Below, one piece after another: positions 1 through 11,581 of a stretch of 64,000 bases of DNA; position 1 is the first letter of the stretch; each line of letters starts with the position of its first letter. A program made the position numbers and the translations under genes. The notes below the pieces were generated by a model, which made no database searches, was not told where the DNA came from, and saw only the letters and a program-made list of their open reading frames with translations. Source of the DNA: Arachis hypogaea (lineage: Eukaryota > Streptophyta > Magnoliopsida > Fabales > Fabaceae); contig NC_092051.1 in assembly GCF_003086295.3 (NCBI RefSeq), positions 79,678,445 through 79,742,444 on the forward strand, read 5' to 3'.

Positions 1-312
1 TCTCCATTGTCTCCGCTCAATGCAGGGCTCTACAAAATCAACAATGTGGGTAGGGAGGATGAGTAGGTGCTCATTGTTGTAGTTTCACTCAGCCAGGATG
101 GGGAACATCTGCTCACAGTAGCGGTTAGTGAACCGCGTAGTGTCCCTTGCTGGGAAAGCTTTCTCGGTTTCATCAATCTTGATGATCCTCTTGACCCGCT
201 TTGTTGTCGGTTTGACTGATGTTGAGGATGGTTCTGCAGCTGGTGCTCTTTTCGTCCCCCTCCTCACCGGTGGCTTGTTAGAAGCTTTCTCTTTACCCTT
301 CCTGGTGGCCAA
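1..312 (-). pseudogene. Athila-type env-like ORF, N-terminal part (element K), cut by window edge
   Basis: The minus strand encodes a basic Lys/Arg/Pro/Ala-rich N-terminus followed by a segment with the spacing of the 'putative plant transposon protein' ORF found complete in elements A and C of this window. The natural start appears to be the codon at 310-312, now TTG where an ATG would be expected before ATRKGKEK. An in-frame TGA lies at 85-87, one C-to-T change from CGA, and the same frame stays open to the left edge. The product has no known enzymatic role; in Athila elements this position downstream of pol is called env-like. I see no signal peptide or membrane helix. It is the remnant of an old minus-strand element into which A inserted. 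Confidence 0.55.
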
Positions 313-582
313 ATAGCTAGAACCGGGAGGAGGAAAATACAAGTGATAATCACTGCCAAGGTAAAGAAGAATGTCGTAAACACATGGTTGTAATTCCATG
401 TAATTAGGACATCGATGGAAATATAGCATGATAAATTAAGACAATTAGCAAGATGTTTATTAGCATGCCGGCAAAGGCATGTGTAGCATAGATCAAGCAT
501 TAAGAGCTTAATTTGATTATCCAATGTAACAAACTAACAATCACGTTTGTATTGACAATTATATTTAATCAATAAAAGATTG
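313..582 (-). other. Non-coding flank of element K upstream of its env-like ORF
   Basis: AT-rich sequence with no coding support. It is interrupted by element A and may resume at 13165-13287. I see no gene or structured element in it. Confidence 0.4.
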
Positions 583-587
583 CAAGG
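583..587. repeat. Target site duplication of element A, left copy
   Basis: CAAGG directly precedes the TG of the 5' LTR and is repeated exactly at 13160-13164 after the CA of the 3' LTR. Confidence 0.95.
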
Positions 588-2129
588 TGATGAGCAGATA
601 TTTTATACGCTTTTTGGGGTTAATTTCATGTAGTTTTTAGTATGTTTTAGTTAGTTTTTAGTATATTTTCATTAGTTTCTAGGCAAAATTTATATTTTTG
701 GACTTTACGATGAGTTTGTGTATTTTTTTGTAAGTTCAGGTATTTTCTGGCTGAAATTGAGGGAGCTAAGCAAAAATCTGATTCAGGCTGAAAAAGGACT
801 GCTGTTGTTGTTGGATTCTGACCTCTCTGCACTTGGAATGGATTTTCTGAAACTACAGGAGTCCAATTGGTGCGCTCCCAATTGCGTTGAAAAGTAGACA
901 TCCAGGGCTTTCCAGAAATATATAATAGTCCATACTTTGCTCAAGGATAGACAATGTAAACTGGCGTTCAACGCTAGTTCCATGTTGCAGTCTGGCGTTA
1001 AACGCCAGAAACAAGTTACAAGTTGGAGTTAAACGCCCAAAATAGGTTACAACCTGGCATTTAACTCCAGAAATAGCCTAGGCACGTGTAAAGCTTAAGT
1101 CTCAGCTCCAGCACACACCAAGTGGGCCCCATAAGTGGATTTCTGCACTATCTATCTTAGTTTACTCATTTTCTGTAAACCTAGGTTACTAGTTTAGTAT
1201 TTAAACAACTTTTAGAGATTTATTTTGTACCTCATGACATTTTAGATCTGAACTTTGTACTCTTTGACGGCATGAGACTCTAAATTCCATTGTTGGGGGT
1301 GAGGATCTCTGCTGTGTCTCGATGAATTAATGCAATTATTTCTGTTTTCCATTCAAACACGCTTGTTTCTATCTAAGATGTTCATTCGCACTTCAATATG
1401 ATGAATGTGATGATCCGTGACACTCATCACCATTCTCAATCTATGAACGCATGCCTGACAACCACTCCCGTTCTTCCTTCAATTGAATGAATATCTCTTG
1501 GATTCCTTAATCAGAATCTTCGTGGTATAAGCTAGAATCCATTGGCAGCATTCTTGAGAATTCGGAAAGTGTAAACCTTGTCTGTGGTATTCCGAGTAGG
1601 ATTCAGGGATTGAATGACTGTGACTAGCTTCAAACTCCCAAAGGTTGGGCATAGTGACAGACGCAAAAGGATCAATGGATCCTATTCCAGCAGGAGTGAG
1701 AACCGACAGATGATTAGCCGTGCGGTGACAGCGCACCTAGACCATTTTCACTGAGAGGACGGATGGTAGCCATTGACAACAGTGATCCACCAACACACAG
1801 CTTGCCATAGGAGGAACCTTGCGTGCTTGAAGAAGAAGACAGGCGGAAAGCAGAGATTCAGAAGACAAAGCATCTCCAAAACTCCAACATATTCTCCATT
1901 ACTGCAGAACAAGTATTTATTTCATGCTCTTTTATTTTTTGCAATTCAAACTGATAATCATAACTAATATCCTAACTAAGAATTACAAGATAACCATAGA
2001 TTGCTTCAAGCCAACAATCTCCGTGGGATTCGACCCTTACTCACGTAAGGTATTACTTGGATGACCCAGTGCAATTGCTGGTTAGTTGCGCGGAGTTGTG
2101 AAAAGTGTGAATCACAATTTCGTGCACCA
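588..2129 (+). repeat. 5' LTR of element A
   Basis: It starts TGATGAGCAG and ends CGTGCACCA. Palindromic GGCGTT/AACGCC units lie at about 962-1072. The nearest TATA-like box is TATTTAAA at 1198-1205, weaker than the TATAAATAGG of the B, C and G LTRs. The U5 double hairpin lies at 2035-2081. This copy has A in the second hairpin loop (TGCAATTG) where nearly all others have TGCACTTG. Confidence 0.95.
2035..2081 (+). promoter_or_regulatory. U5 double-hairpin module (A, 5' LTR)
   Basis: Hairpin 1 is CCTTAC-TCAC-GTAAGG at 2035-2050 and hairpin 2 is CCAG-TGCAATTG-CTGG at 2066-2081, separated by a TATTACTTGG linker. It lies about 50 bp before the LTR end, so it would be in U5 of the transcript close to the PBS. 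The role is inferred from compensated stem changes between families; no experiment is implied. Confidence 0.6.
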
Positions 2130-2134
2130 AGTTT

Positions 2135-2152
2135 ATGGCGCCGTTACCGGGG
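2135..2152 (+). other. Primer-binding site of element A (tRNA-Asp)
   Basis: TGGCGCCGTTACCGGGG follows the LTR after a short spacer. It is the complement of the 3' end of plant tRNA-Asp(GUC), CCCCGGCAACGGCGCCA, with one mismatch. It would prime minus-strand DNA synthesis. Confidence 0.85.
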
Positions 2153-3336
2153 ATTGTTCGAGTTTGAACAACTGACGGTTCATCCTGTTGCTTAGATTAG
2201 GAAGATTTTGTCTTTTGGGTCAGAGTCTTTTACTTTCTTTTCAAAAATCTTTCAAAAATTTTTCATTTTTCTTTATTAATCTGTGTTTTGTCTTTGAGTC
2301 TTTTATTATTGTTCTTGTTAAAATTTTAGAATCCTTATTTTCTTTTTCAAATTTTTTTTCGAATTTTTTTTTACTAATAATTGAGTTTTTCTGTTTGAGT
2401 TTAGTTTTATGTTTTAAGTTTGGTGTCAATTGCATGTTTTTTATCTTCCTTTAAAATTTTCGAATTAGTGTTTATTATTCTTTCTTGATCTTCAAGTTGT
2501 TCTTGTCTATTTTCCTTGTTTGATCTTTAATTTTTCTTGTTCTGTGTCTTTTCTTGTTTTTCTTGTGCTCTTTCAAGATATCAGTTTCCAAAGAAAATTT
2601 TATTTATTAAATACAATATTAAAACACTTTAAATTTATAACTCAATTGGCTAGAGCGTTGTGTTTATGTTCTTGGTAATTGGGAATCTTCCTTTTAAAAC
2701 TTTTTCAAAAATAATTTTTCTTTGAGCAAATCTTGTGTCAAGTTTTATGTTTGGTGTTTTCTTATTAGCTTTTCTTTAGTTTTCGAAAATTTTATTGTAA
2801 TTTTCCAAAAATTTTAAGTTTGGTGTTCTTTCTTCATGCTCTTGTTGTTCTTGTGAGTCTTCAAGGTGTTCTTGAGTTTTTCTTGTGTCTTAATCTTAAA
2901 AATTTTAAGTTTGGTATTCCTTGGTGTTTTCCCTCCAAAATTTTCGAAAACAAGGAGTAGTAGATCTAAAAATTTTTAAATCTTGTGCTATTTTACTGTT
3001 TTTCTCTTTCCTCATTAAATTCAAAATTATCTTTTCTCTCTATTTTAAAGCAAACTTTCGAAAATTACTTTTAAAATTCAGGTTTTTTATTTCAATAATT
3101 AAAATCTTTTTTCAAAATTCATATCCAAAATTTTTCAAATCTTCTTAATTAAGTAATTATTTTAGTTTTAAATTTTTTGTTCTTAGTTTTCAAATCTATA
3201 TTTAATTTCTAATTATCTTATTTAATTTTCGAAATTTTATCTTTATATTTATTTATTCATTTCTTTTTCCAAAATAAAAATAAAAAAATAAAAATATATT
3301 CTATTTGCTATTCATATCAATTCCCTTTTTTTTATC
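2153..3336 (+). other. AT-rich untranslated leader of element A
   Basis: About 1.2 kb very rich in T on the plus strand, with runs of TTTTC and several scattered AAGTTTGGTGT copies near 2417, 2748, 2816 and 2908. Open frames here encode only Phe/Lys-rich low-complexity peptides and I do not regard them as genes. The position suits a long gag leader with packaging signals. Confidence 0.7.
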
Positions 3337-4066
3337 ATGGACCTAAGTGGAAATGAACAGTCCAGAAGGACTCTGGGGTCCTATGCTAACCCCACTACTG
3401 CTTCATATGGGAGTAGTATCTGTATACCCTCCATCGGAGTCAGTAGCTTTGAGTTGAACCCTCAGCTCATTATCATGGTGCAGCAAAGTTGCCAGTATTC
3501 TGGTCTTCCACAGGAAGAACCTACAGAGTTTCTGGCACAGTTTTTACAAATTGCTGACACAGTACATGATAAGGAAGTAGATCAGGATGTCTACAGATTA
3601 TTACTGTTTTCATTTGCTGCAAAAGACCAAGCTAAGAGGTGGTTAAATAACCAACCTAAGGCTAGCATAAGGACATGGAAACAACTGTCAGAAAAAATTC
3701 CTGAATTAATACTTCCCTCCAAAATGGATGACATAGCTAAGGCTGGACATCCAAGGCTTTAAACAAGGAGATAATGAATCTCTTTATGATGCCTGGGAGA
3801 GATATAGAGAGATGCTAAGAAAATGCCCCTCTGTAATATTTTCAGAATGGGTGCAGTTAGACATCTTCTATTATGGGCTTACAGAGAAAGCTCAAATTTC
3901 TCTAGATCACTCAGCTGGTGGATCTATACACATGAGAAAGACAATTGAAGAGGCTCAAGGGCTTATTGATACAGTTGCCAAAAATCAGCATTTGTACCTA
4001 AGCAGTGAATCTTCCATGAAAGAAGAGGCTAAAACAGTAACTGCTGAACTCAGTCCTGCAGAATAA
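3337..4066 (+). pseudogene. gag: gag of element A (frameshifted)
   Basis: The ATG at 3337 follows the AT-rich leader and opens a frame with IPSIGVSSFELNPQLI, then the conserved gag core with WLNNQP and the ESLYDAWERY segment. The frame shifts from frame 1 to frame 2 close to 3745-3760, where sequence is missing relative to the gag of B and C; the second part runs on in frame 2 and meets TAA at 4064-4066. The protein would be the capsid-forming structural polyprotein (Retrotrans_gag type) that assembles cytoplasmic particles. No CCHC zinc knuckle is visible, as in the related gags in this window. Beyond the stop the frame continues into protease and RT, so gag and pol were originally a single reading frame. 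Confidence 0.85.
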
Positions 4067-6352
4067 ATTACTGAATTCAATCAGCAATTAGACTTTCTAA
4101 CAAAACAGCTGGCCGAATTCAAGGAGATACTACAAGACACAAGAATAGCTAATCTAAATATGGAAGTACAGTTGAAGCAAACAGAACAGCAGTTATCAAA
4201 ACAAATAACAGAAGAGTGCCAAGCAATTCAATTAAGAAGTGGGAAAACATTAAATACCTCACTTTAAGGCAGCAGGAAGCCAAGAAATGAACAACCTGCT
4301 ATCCAAAATCCCTCTAAGGACAGTAGGAGCCCAGAGAGGAATAACACTGGCGTTCAAACGCCAGAAACAGGCAAGGATTTGGTGTCAAACGCCCAATGGA
4401 AGCTCAGTTCTGGTGTTCAAACGCCAGGAACAAGTAAGGAGTTGGCGTCCAACGCCACTCCAGCTTCTAACCCTGGCATTCAAATGCCAATGAGGGATCA
4501 GACACACACAGGTGCTGATAACAACCCTTCTAAAAAGGCTTCTCCAACCACCTCTGTAGGAAATAAACCTGCAGCAACTAAGGTTGAGGAATATAAAGCC
4601 AAGATACCTTATCGTCAAAAACTCTGCCAAGAGGAGCAGGATAAGCAATTTGCTCGCTTTGCAGATTATCTCAGGACTCTTGAAATAAAGATTCCGTTTG
4701 CAGAGGCACTTGAGCAAATACCTTCTTATGCCAAGTTCACGAAGGAGATCTTGAGTCAAAAGAAGGATTGGAGAGAAACTAAAAGAGTTCTCCTCACTGA
4801 AGATTGCAGTGCAGTCATTCTGAAAAGCTTTTCAGAAAAGCTTAAAGATCCCGGAAGCTTTCTAATACCATGCATATTAGAGGGTAATTGCACCAAGACA
4901 GCTTTATGTGATCTTGTGGCAAGCATCAACCTAATACCTGCATCCACTATCAGAAAGCTTGGTTTAACTGAAGAAGTTAAACCAACCCGGATATGTCTCC
5001 AACTTGCTGATGGCTCCATTGAATACCCATCAGGCGTGATTGAGGACATGATTGTCAGGGTTGGGCCATTCGCCTTTCCCACTGACTTTGTAGTGCTGGA
5101 AATGGAGGAGCACAAAAGTGCTACTCTCATTCTAGGAAGACCTTTCCTAGCAACTGGACGAACTCTCATTGATGTCCAAAAGGGGGAAGTAACCCTGAGA
5201 GTCAATGAGGATGAGTTTAAGTTGAATGCTGTCAAAGCCATGCAGCATCCAGACACACCAAAAGACTGCATGAAAGTTGATCTCATTGACTCTTTTGTAG
5301 AGGAGGTCAACATGGCTGTGAGTCTCGAATCAGAGCTGGAAGACATCTTTAAAGATGTTCATCCTGATTTGGAGGGTTCAGAGGAATTGAAAGAGCCTCT
5401 GAGACTTCCTCAGGAAGAGGAGAAACCTCCTAAACCCGAGCTCAAGCCATTATCACCATCCCTGAAATATGCATTTATGGGAGAAGGTGACACTTTTCCA
5501 GTGATCATAAGCTCTACTTTAAATCCACTGGAAGAGGAAGCACTAATTCAAGTGCTAAGGACACACAAGACAGCTCTTGGGTGGTCCATAAGTGACCTTA
5601 AGGGCATAAGCCCAACTAGATGCATGCACAAAATCCTCTTAGAGGATGATGCTAAGCCAGTGGTTCAACCACAGAGGCGGCTAAATCCAGCCATGAAGGA
5701 AGTGGTGCAGAAAGAGGTCACCAAATTACTGGAGGCTGGGATTATTTATCCTATTTCTGATAGCCCATGGGTGAGCCCTGTTCAAGTTGTTCCCAAGAAG
5801 GGAGGCATGACAGTAGTTCATAATGAAAAAAATGAACTGGTTCCTACAAGAACAGTTACAGGGTGGTGCATGTGTATTGACTACAGAAGGCTCAACACAG
5901 CCATCAGAAAGGATCATTTTCCTTTACCATTCATAGACCAGATGCTAGAGAGACTATCAGGTCATGAATATTACTGCTTTTTGGATGGCTATTCAGGTTA
6001 CAACCAAATTGTAGTAGATCCTCATGACCAAGAAAAAACAGCAATCACATGTCCTTCTGGAGTATTTGCTTACAGAAGAATGCCTTTTGGTCTGTGTAAT
6101 GCACCTGCAACCTTTCAGAGGTGCATGCTCTCTATCTTCTCTGATATGGTAGAAAAATTTCTGGAAGTCTTTATGGATGACTTTTCAGTATTTGGAGAAT
6201 CATTCAGCTCCTGCCTTGACCATTTAGCACTTGTTCTGAAAAGATGCCAAGAGACCAACCTAGTTTTAAACTGGGAAAAATGTCACTTTATGGTGACTGA
6301 AGGAATTGTCCTTGGGCATAAAATTTCAAACAAGGGGATAGAGGTGGATTAA
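4067..6352 (+). pseudogene. pol: Protease and reverse transcriptase of element A
   Basis: Same frame as the end of gag. After a stop near 4265 the frame is open to TAA at 6350-6352. Region 4345-4490 is a translated palindromic array giving GVQTP repeats. The aspartic protease has its catalytic Asp codon at 4910-4912 in the context LCDLVASINL, with Val where the family has Gly next to the Asp-Leu pair, and ends with ILGRPFLA. The reverse transcriptase starts near 5690 and shows the CIDYRRLN, DGYSGYNQI, MPFGLCNAPATFQ and FMDDF motifs (FMDDF at 6170-6184), so the two catalytic aspartates are kept. It would copy element RNA into DNA inside the particle. The annotated start at 4379 is only a TTG; the real start is the gag ATG. 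Confidence 0.9.
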
Positions 6353-6960
6353 GCTAAAGTGGAAGTAATTGAAAAATTACCACTACCTGCTAATGTTAAA
6401 GCAATCAGAAGCTTTCTGGGGCATGCAGGATTCTACAGGAGGTTTATAAAGGATTTTTCAAAAATTGCAAAACCTCTGAGCAATCTGCTAGCTGCTGACA
6501 CACCATTTGTGTTTGACACAGAGTGTCTGTAGGCGTTTGAAACTCTGAAAGCTAAGCTGGTCACAACACCAGTTATTTCTGCACCAGACTGGACATTACC
6601 ATTTGAACTAATGTGTGATGCCAGTCACCATGCCATTGGTGCAGTACTGGGGCAGAGGCATGACAAGCTTCTGCATGTCATTTATTATGCTAGTCGTGTT
6701 TTAAATGATGCCCAAACAAATTACACAACCATAGAAAAAGAATTGCTTGCAGTGGTCTATGCCATTGACAAGTTTAGATCATACTTAGTAGGATCAAAAG
6801 TGATTGTGTACACTGACCATGCTGCTCTTAAATATCTACTCACAAAGCAGGATTCAAAACCCAGGCTCATAAGATGGGTGTTGCTTCTGTAAGAGTTTGA
6901 TATAGAAATAAGAGACAGAAAAGGGACAGAGAACCAAGTGGCTAATTATCTATCCCGGAT
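6353..6960 (+). pseudogene. pol: RT connection and RNase H of element A
   Basis: Frame 2 continues with the RT thumb/connection (FLGHAGFYRRFI) and RNase H: the MCDAS aspartate, the EKELLAVV glutamate and the [11 protein letters not shown] aspartate are all visible. In-frame TAG near 6530 and TAA near 6890 interrupt it; both are one transition from Gln codons that relatives carry there. There are no indels in this stretch. The domain would remove the RNA strand of the RNA-DNA hybrid. Confidence 0.85.
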
Positions 6961-8326
6961 AGAACCAGTAGAAGGGGAGTTTCCCCCCTTTATTGTGATC
7001 TCTGAGACCTTCTCGGATGAGAATTTGGTTGCCATTAAGGAAACACCATGGTTTGCAGATATTGCAAACTATAAAGCTACAAGGTTCATACCCAAGGAGT
7101 ACAGCAGGCAACAAAAGAAAAAATTAATTACTGATGCAAAGTACTACTTGTAGGATGAACCCTATCTCTTTAAGAGATGTGCAGACGGAATAATCCGTAG
7201 GTGTGTGCCTAGAGAAGAAGCACAGAGGATCTTATGGCATTGCCATGGATCACAATATAGAGGCTATTTCGGAGGTGAGCGAACAGTCACCAAGGTCCTC
7301 CAATGTCGCTTCTACTGGCCTACACTCTATAGGGATTCCTGAGAGTTTATACGTAACTTTGATAATTGCCAAAGAGCTGGTAATCTGCCTCATGGTTACG
7401 CCATGCCTCAACAGGGAATCTTGGAGATTGAGTTGTTTGATGTATGGGGAATTGACTTCATGGGACCTTTCCCACCATCATACTCAAACACTTATATTCT
7501 GGTGGCAGTTGACTATGTATCAAAATGGGTAGAGGCTGTTGCGACACCCACCAATGATACTAAAATAGTGCTGAAGTTCCTCCAGAAACATATCTTCAGC
7601 AGGTTTGGTGTCCCTAGAGTACTAATCAGTGATGGGGGCACTCACTTCTGCAACAAACAGCTTTACTCTGCCATGGTCCGGTATGGGATTCGCCACAAGG
7701 TGGCGACTCCATATCATCCACAGACAAATAGGCAAGGTGAAGTTTCTAACAGAGAACTAAAAAGAATCCTGGAATGGACTATAAGTACCCGTAGAAAGGA
7801 TTGGGCAAGAAGCTTGGATGATGCTCTGTGGGCTTACAGAACAGCATTCAAGACTCCTATAGGGACCTCTCCATACCAACTTGTGTATGGTAAGGCCTGT
7901 CATCTGCCCGTGGAACTGGAACATAAGGCCTACTGGGCAACCAGATTCCTAAACTTTGATGCCAAATTAGCTGGAGAAAAAAGATCGCTCCAGCTGAATG
8001 AGCTAGAGGAATTCAAATTCACTGCTTTCCAAAATGCCAAGCTTTATAAAGAGAAATAAAAAAGGTGGCATGACAGAAAGCTGTCATCTAGAGTCTTTGA
8101 ACCAGGACAAAAAGTTCTATTGTTTAACTCTAGGCTCAGGCTATTCCCCGGGAAACTAAAATCCCAGTGGAGGGGACCATATGTTATTACAAGTGTATCA
8201 CCATATGGTTATGTGGAGCTTCAAGACATTGATTCTGATAAGAAGTTCATTGTTAATGGACAGAGAATCAAGCACTATCTTGAAGGCAATATTGAGCAAG
8301 AGTGCTCAAGGCTGAGGCTAGATTAA
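6961..8326 (+). pseudogene. pol: Integrase of element A
   Basis: Contains the HHCC zinc-binding region (7150-7390) with HCHGSQYRG and CQRAG, then the catalytic core with D in GIDFMGPF (near 7450), D in LISDGGTHF (near 7630) and E in GEVSNREL (near 7740). It ends with the C-terminal WRGPYVITSV region and stops at 8324-8326. There is no chromodomain. In-frame stops lie at 7151, 7340 and 8057, yet the frame never shifts over the whole pol. The protein would insert the DNA copy with 5-bp duplications, matching those seen here. Confidence 0.88.
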
Positions 8327-8354
8327 AAGCTCAGCAAGGTCCAGCTAAAGACAA

Positions 8355-8383
8355 TAAAGAAGCGCTTGCTGGGAGGCAACCCA
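8355..8383 (+). promoter_or_regulatory. Conserved post-pol motif (A)
   Basis: About 30 bp after the pol stop. An AAGCGCTT palindrome is followed by TGGGAGGCAACCCA, which can fold as a short stem with an AGGCAA loop. The same 29-bp block follows the gag-pro(-pol) stop in B, C, D and E. Function unknown. Confidence 0.6.
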
Positions 8384-8554
8384 GCCATTAGCAACACTTT
8401 TTCTGTTATTTTTCATTTTGTTTATTTTTAAAATATATGAGCTCAATATTAACAAGGTAAAGAATCAATTGCATAAGTCCACAGGGTTATAGAAGAATTC
8501 AGAGCACAAAACAGGAAAAAGGAGCTCACTGGCAAGAAAATGCTAGTAAGAGGC

Positions 8555-8832
8555 ACAACTGGGCGTTAAACGCCCAAAAGGAGCATCTACTGGGCGTTTA
8601 ACGCCAGTAAAGATAGCCATCTGGGCATTAAATGCCAGAAAGAAGCAGCTTCTGGGCGTTTAACGCTAGATTTACAGCATCCTGGGCGTTCAGAAAAATG
8701 CCCAGTAACAAAGGGGTTTCTGGCGTTTAACGCCAGCTAGAAGCAACAGCTAGGCGTTAAACGCCCAAAACAAGCACCAACTGGGCGTTAAACGCCCAAA
8801 ACATGCAGCAGTTGGTCGTTTAATGCCAGGAT
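8555..8832 (+). repeat. Palindromic CpG array between pol and env-like ORF (A)
   Basis: About nine units of the type TGGCGTTTAACGCCA, spaced about 30-40 bp and separated by purine-rich linkers. Variants such as TGGGCATTAAATGCCAG keep the palindrome while losing CpG. No coding potential. Confidence 0.85.
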
Positions 8833-9321
8833 TGTGGGGAGTAGGCAATTTCGTTTTCAATTCAAATTTTTTTCCATTTTTTATGTTTCAATTCATGATT
8901 TCTTGCACAAACATGTTACAAATCCTATTTTTTCAAATCCTTTTTCAAAAGATATCAAATGTATCTTAATTCATAAACCCTTTTTCTTAATCCTCTTCAA
9001 ATTATTTTCAAATCCTTTTCGAAACAAATCTATCTCTTTTCCTTCTAAAATCTTTTCAACTCATCAATATCTTTTTCAAATTTTCACATTATCTTTTTCA
9101 AAATCCAGATTTATCTTTTTCAAATATCTTTCATATCTTTTCAATTTTAAATCACATCTTTTCCTATCATACTTATCTTTTCCAAATCACTTTTTCTGTC
9201 ATATCTTTTTCAAATAATTTTCGAAACCCACCCCCTTCCCCTTAAATATTGGTTCGGCCTCTCCCCCTCTCCTCCACAAGTTGCACTTGGCTCTCCCTCT
9301 TTCCCTCTCCTTTCCTTTCTT
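8833..9321 (+). other. Pyrimidine-rich stretch before the env-like ORF (A)
   Basis: Long TTTTCAAAT-rich sequence followed by a CT-rich tract (about 9225-9320). A polypyrimidine run just upstream of an ORF could be a splice-acceptor region for a subgenomic env-like mRNA; that is inference. Confidence 0.4.
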
Positions 9322-9357
9322 TTGCTTGAGGACAAGTAAACCTCTAAGTTTGGTGTG
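9322..9357 (+). promoter_or_regulatory. Hairpin + TAAGTTTGGTGTG module upstream of env-like ORF (A)
   Basis: TTGCTTG-AGGA-CAAGTAA (9322-9339, one G:U pair) followed by TAAGTTTGGTGTG (9345-9357), 38 bp before the env-like ATG. A near copy sits directly before the 3' LTR. Confidence 0.6.
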
Positions 9358-9394
9358 TTTATCCGTGATCACTAAACCAATACCCACTAAGATC

Positions 9395-10528
9395 ATGGCT
9401 CCTAAGGGAAAACAAACCGACTCAAGAGGCAAGAAAGAGAACATTCCAAAACCACTTTGGAATCAAAGGAAGTTCATAACCAAAGAACATTCAGATCATT
9501 TTTACAAAATAATGAGTCTAAGGTCAGTGATCCCGGAAGTTAAATTCGATCTGAAAGAAGATGAATATCCGGAGATCCAAGAGCAAATTCGAAACAGGAG
9601 CTGGGAAGTCCTAGCTAATCCTGAAACAAAGGTGGGAAGAAACATGGTTCAGGAATTCTATGCTAATCTATGGCAGACAGACAGGCAGAGGATAGCTGGA
9701 ACCGCATTCTATAACTATAGAACTTTGGTCAGAGGGAAGGTTGTTCACACCCACCCTGATAAAATAAGGGAGATCTTCAGGCTGCCTCAACTGCAAGATG
9801 ACCCAGACTCCTTTAATAGGAGAATAATGAGATCAAACCTGGGATTGGATAAAATCCTAGAGGACATATGCCTCCCTGAAGCCAAGTGGACAACCAACAC
9901 AAAGGGTGCCCCGAACCAACTCAAGAGAGGAGATCTCAAACTAGTCGCCAGAGGCTGGCTGGACTTCATTGGGCGCTCTATATTGTCCACTAGCAACCGC
10001 TTTGAAGTCACCATCAGAAGAGCAGTGATGATTCATTTCATTATGCTGGAAAAAGAAGTGGAAGTTCATCAGCTAATTGCTTGTGAGCTTTACAAAATTG
10101 CAAACAAGAACTCCAAAGATGCCAAATTGGCCTATCCAAGCTTAGTTTCTCTGCTATGTAAAGATGCTGGGATAAAGATGGGAGTAGATAAGTATATCTC
10201 AGTTGAGCAACCAATTACCAAAAAGTCTATGGAAGGACAACAAGTGCAGGACGACTCCATCAAGAGAAAAGCAGAGGAGTTCCTCCCGAAAATCCCTCAA
10301 ATTGAATACTGGGAGCGCCTAGAAGCATCTGTCACGAAGTTGCAAGAAGCTGTGGATTAACTGAAGGAAGAACAGCAAAATCAAAATAGCATGCTCTGCA
10401 AACTGCTTAGAGAACAAGAAGAGCAAGGGCGTGAACTGAAGGAATTAAAGCGTCAGAAACTATCTCTTGAAGGGCCAAGCACTCCACAGACTAAAGAGGC
10501 ATCCACCTCCCAAATTCAAGATTGTTGA
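9395..10528 (+). pseudogene. Env-like ORF of element A ('putative plant transposon protein' type)
   Basis: Starts at the ATG of MAPKGKQ, which aligns with the starts in B and C; the upstream in-frame ATG at 9281 encodes unrelated hydrophobic residues and is not the start. The basic N-terminus is followed by a globular region with VIPEVKFDL, NMVQEFYANLW, YRTLVRGKVV and VTIRRAVMIHFIMLEKEVEV, and a C-terminal coiled coil rich in Glu, Gln and Leu. TAA at 10358-10360 interrupts it; the frame then stays open to TGA at 10526-10528 and encodes the rest of the coil. I recall this domain as Pfam Transposase_32; its function is unknown. No signal peptide or transmembrane helix is visible, so a true envelope role is not supported. 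Confidence 0.7.
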
Positions 10529-11581
10529 GTTCTAATCTTAGCCTTGACTCTGTGATAATTGTTCTTATTTGAGTTTTACCTTAGAAGTTATATATGAGTA
10601 GTAGTAATTAGTATCTATATTTTGATTTTATATCCAATTAAGCTATAATTTATTTTTCTCATCATCATTAAACATGAATAAAATAGCAGATTTTCTTTAG
10701 AATAAGGAGGCAATATTTTTCGAGTTTTTAATAAGAAAAATTCTAATTATTTACATGTGGTGGCAATGCTTTTTGTCTTCTGAATGAATGCCTGAACAGT
10801 GCATATGTCTTTTGAATTTGATGTTTATGAATGTTAAATATGTTGGCTATTGAAAGAATGATGAAAAGGAGAAATGTTATTTGATAATCTGAAAAATCAT
10901 AAAAAATGATTCTTGAAGCAAGAAAAACCAGTGAATACAAAAGCTTGCAGAAAAAAAAAAGAAAAAAAAAAAGCAAGCAGAAAAAGCCAATAGCCCTTAA
11001 AACCAAAAGGAAAGGGTAATAAAAAGGATCCAAGGCTTTGAGCATCAGTGGATAGGAGGGCCTAAAGGAATCAAATCCTGGCCTAAGCGGCTAAACCAAG
11101 CTGTCCCTAACCATGTGCTTGTGGCGTGAAGGTGTCAAGTGAAAACTTGAGACTGAGCGGTTAAAGTCAAGGTCCAAAGCAAAAAGAAGAGTGTGCTTAA
11201 GAACCCTGGACACCTTTAACTGGGGACTTTAGCAAAGCTGAGTCACAATCTGAAAAGGTTCACCCAATTATGTGTCTGTGGCATTTATGTATCCGGTGGT
11301 AATACTGGAAAACGAAGTGCTTAGGGCCACGGCCAAGACTTATAAAGTAGCTGTGCTCAAGAATCAACATACTGAACTAGGAGAATCAATAACACTATCA
11401 GAATTCCGAGTTCCTATAGATGCCAATCATCCTGAGCTTCAATGGATAAGGTGAGATGCCAAAACTGTTCAGAAGCAAAAAGCTACTAGTCCCGCTCATC
11501 TAATTAGAATCTGGGCTTCACTCAAAAACTCTGAGACATTATTGCTTCTTGATTTATTTATTTTCTATTTTATTTTTCTAG
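10529..11581 (+). other. 3' non-coding region of element A
   Basis: Conserved across A, B, C and G: an A-rich tract near 10930-10975, then blocks with GGCTTTGAGCATCAGTGG and ATTATGTGTCTGTGGCATTT. A 60-aa open frame at 11272-11454 is not conserved as protein. It may hold signals needed for RNA processing or plus-strand priming. Confidence 0.6.

Noticed and set aside
2188..3148. Phe/Lys-rich open frames in the A leader
   Set aside because: Low-complexity translation of T-rich DNA, not conserved in the leaders of B or C.
4379..4381. Start codon of a separate protease-RT gene in A
   Set aside because: The codon is TTG, and the same frame extends upstream into gag; it is a broken gag-pol polyprotein.
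9281..9394. Signal peptide at the start of the A env-like ORF
   Set aside because: The hydrophobic leader comes from reading the CT-rich untranslated tract from an upstream ATG; orthologous ORFs start at MAPK without it.
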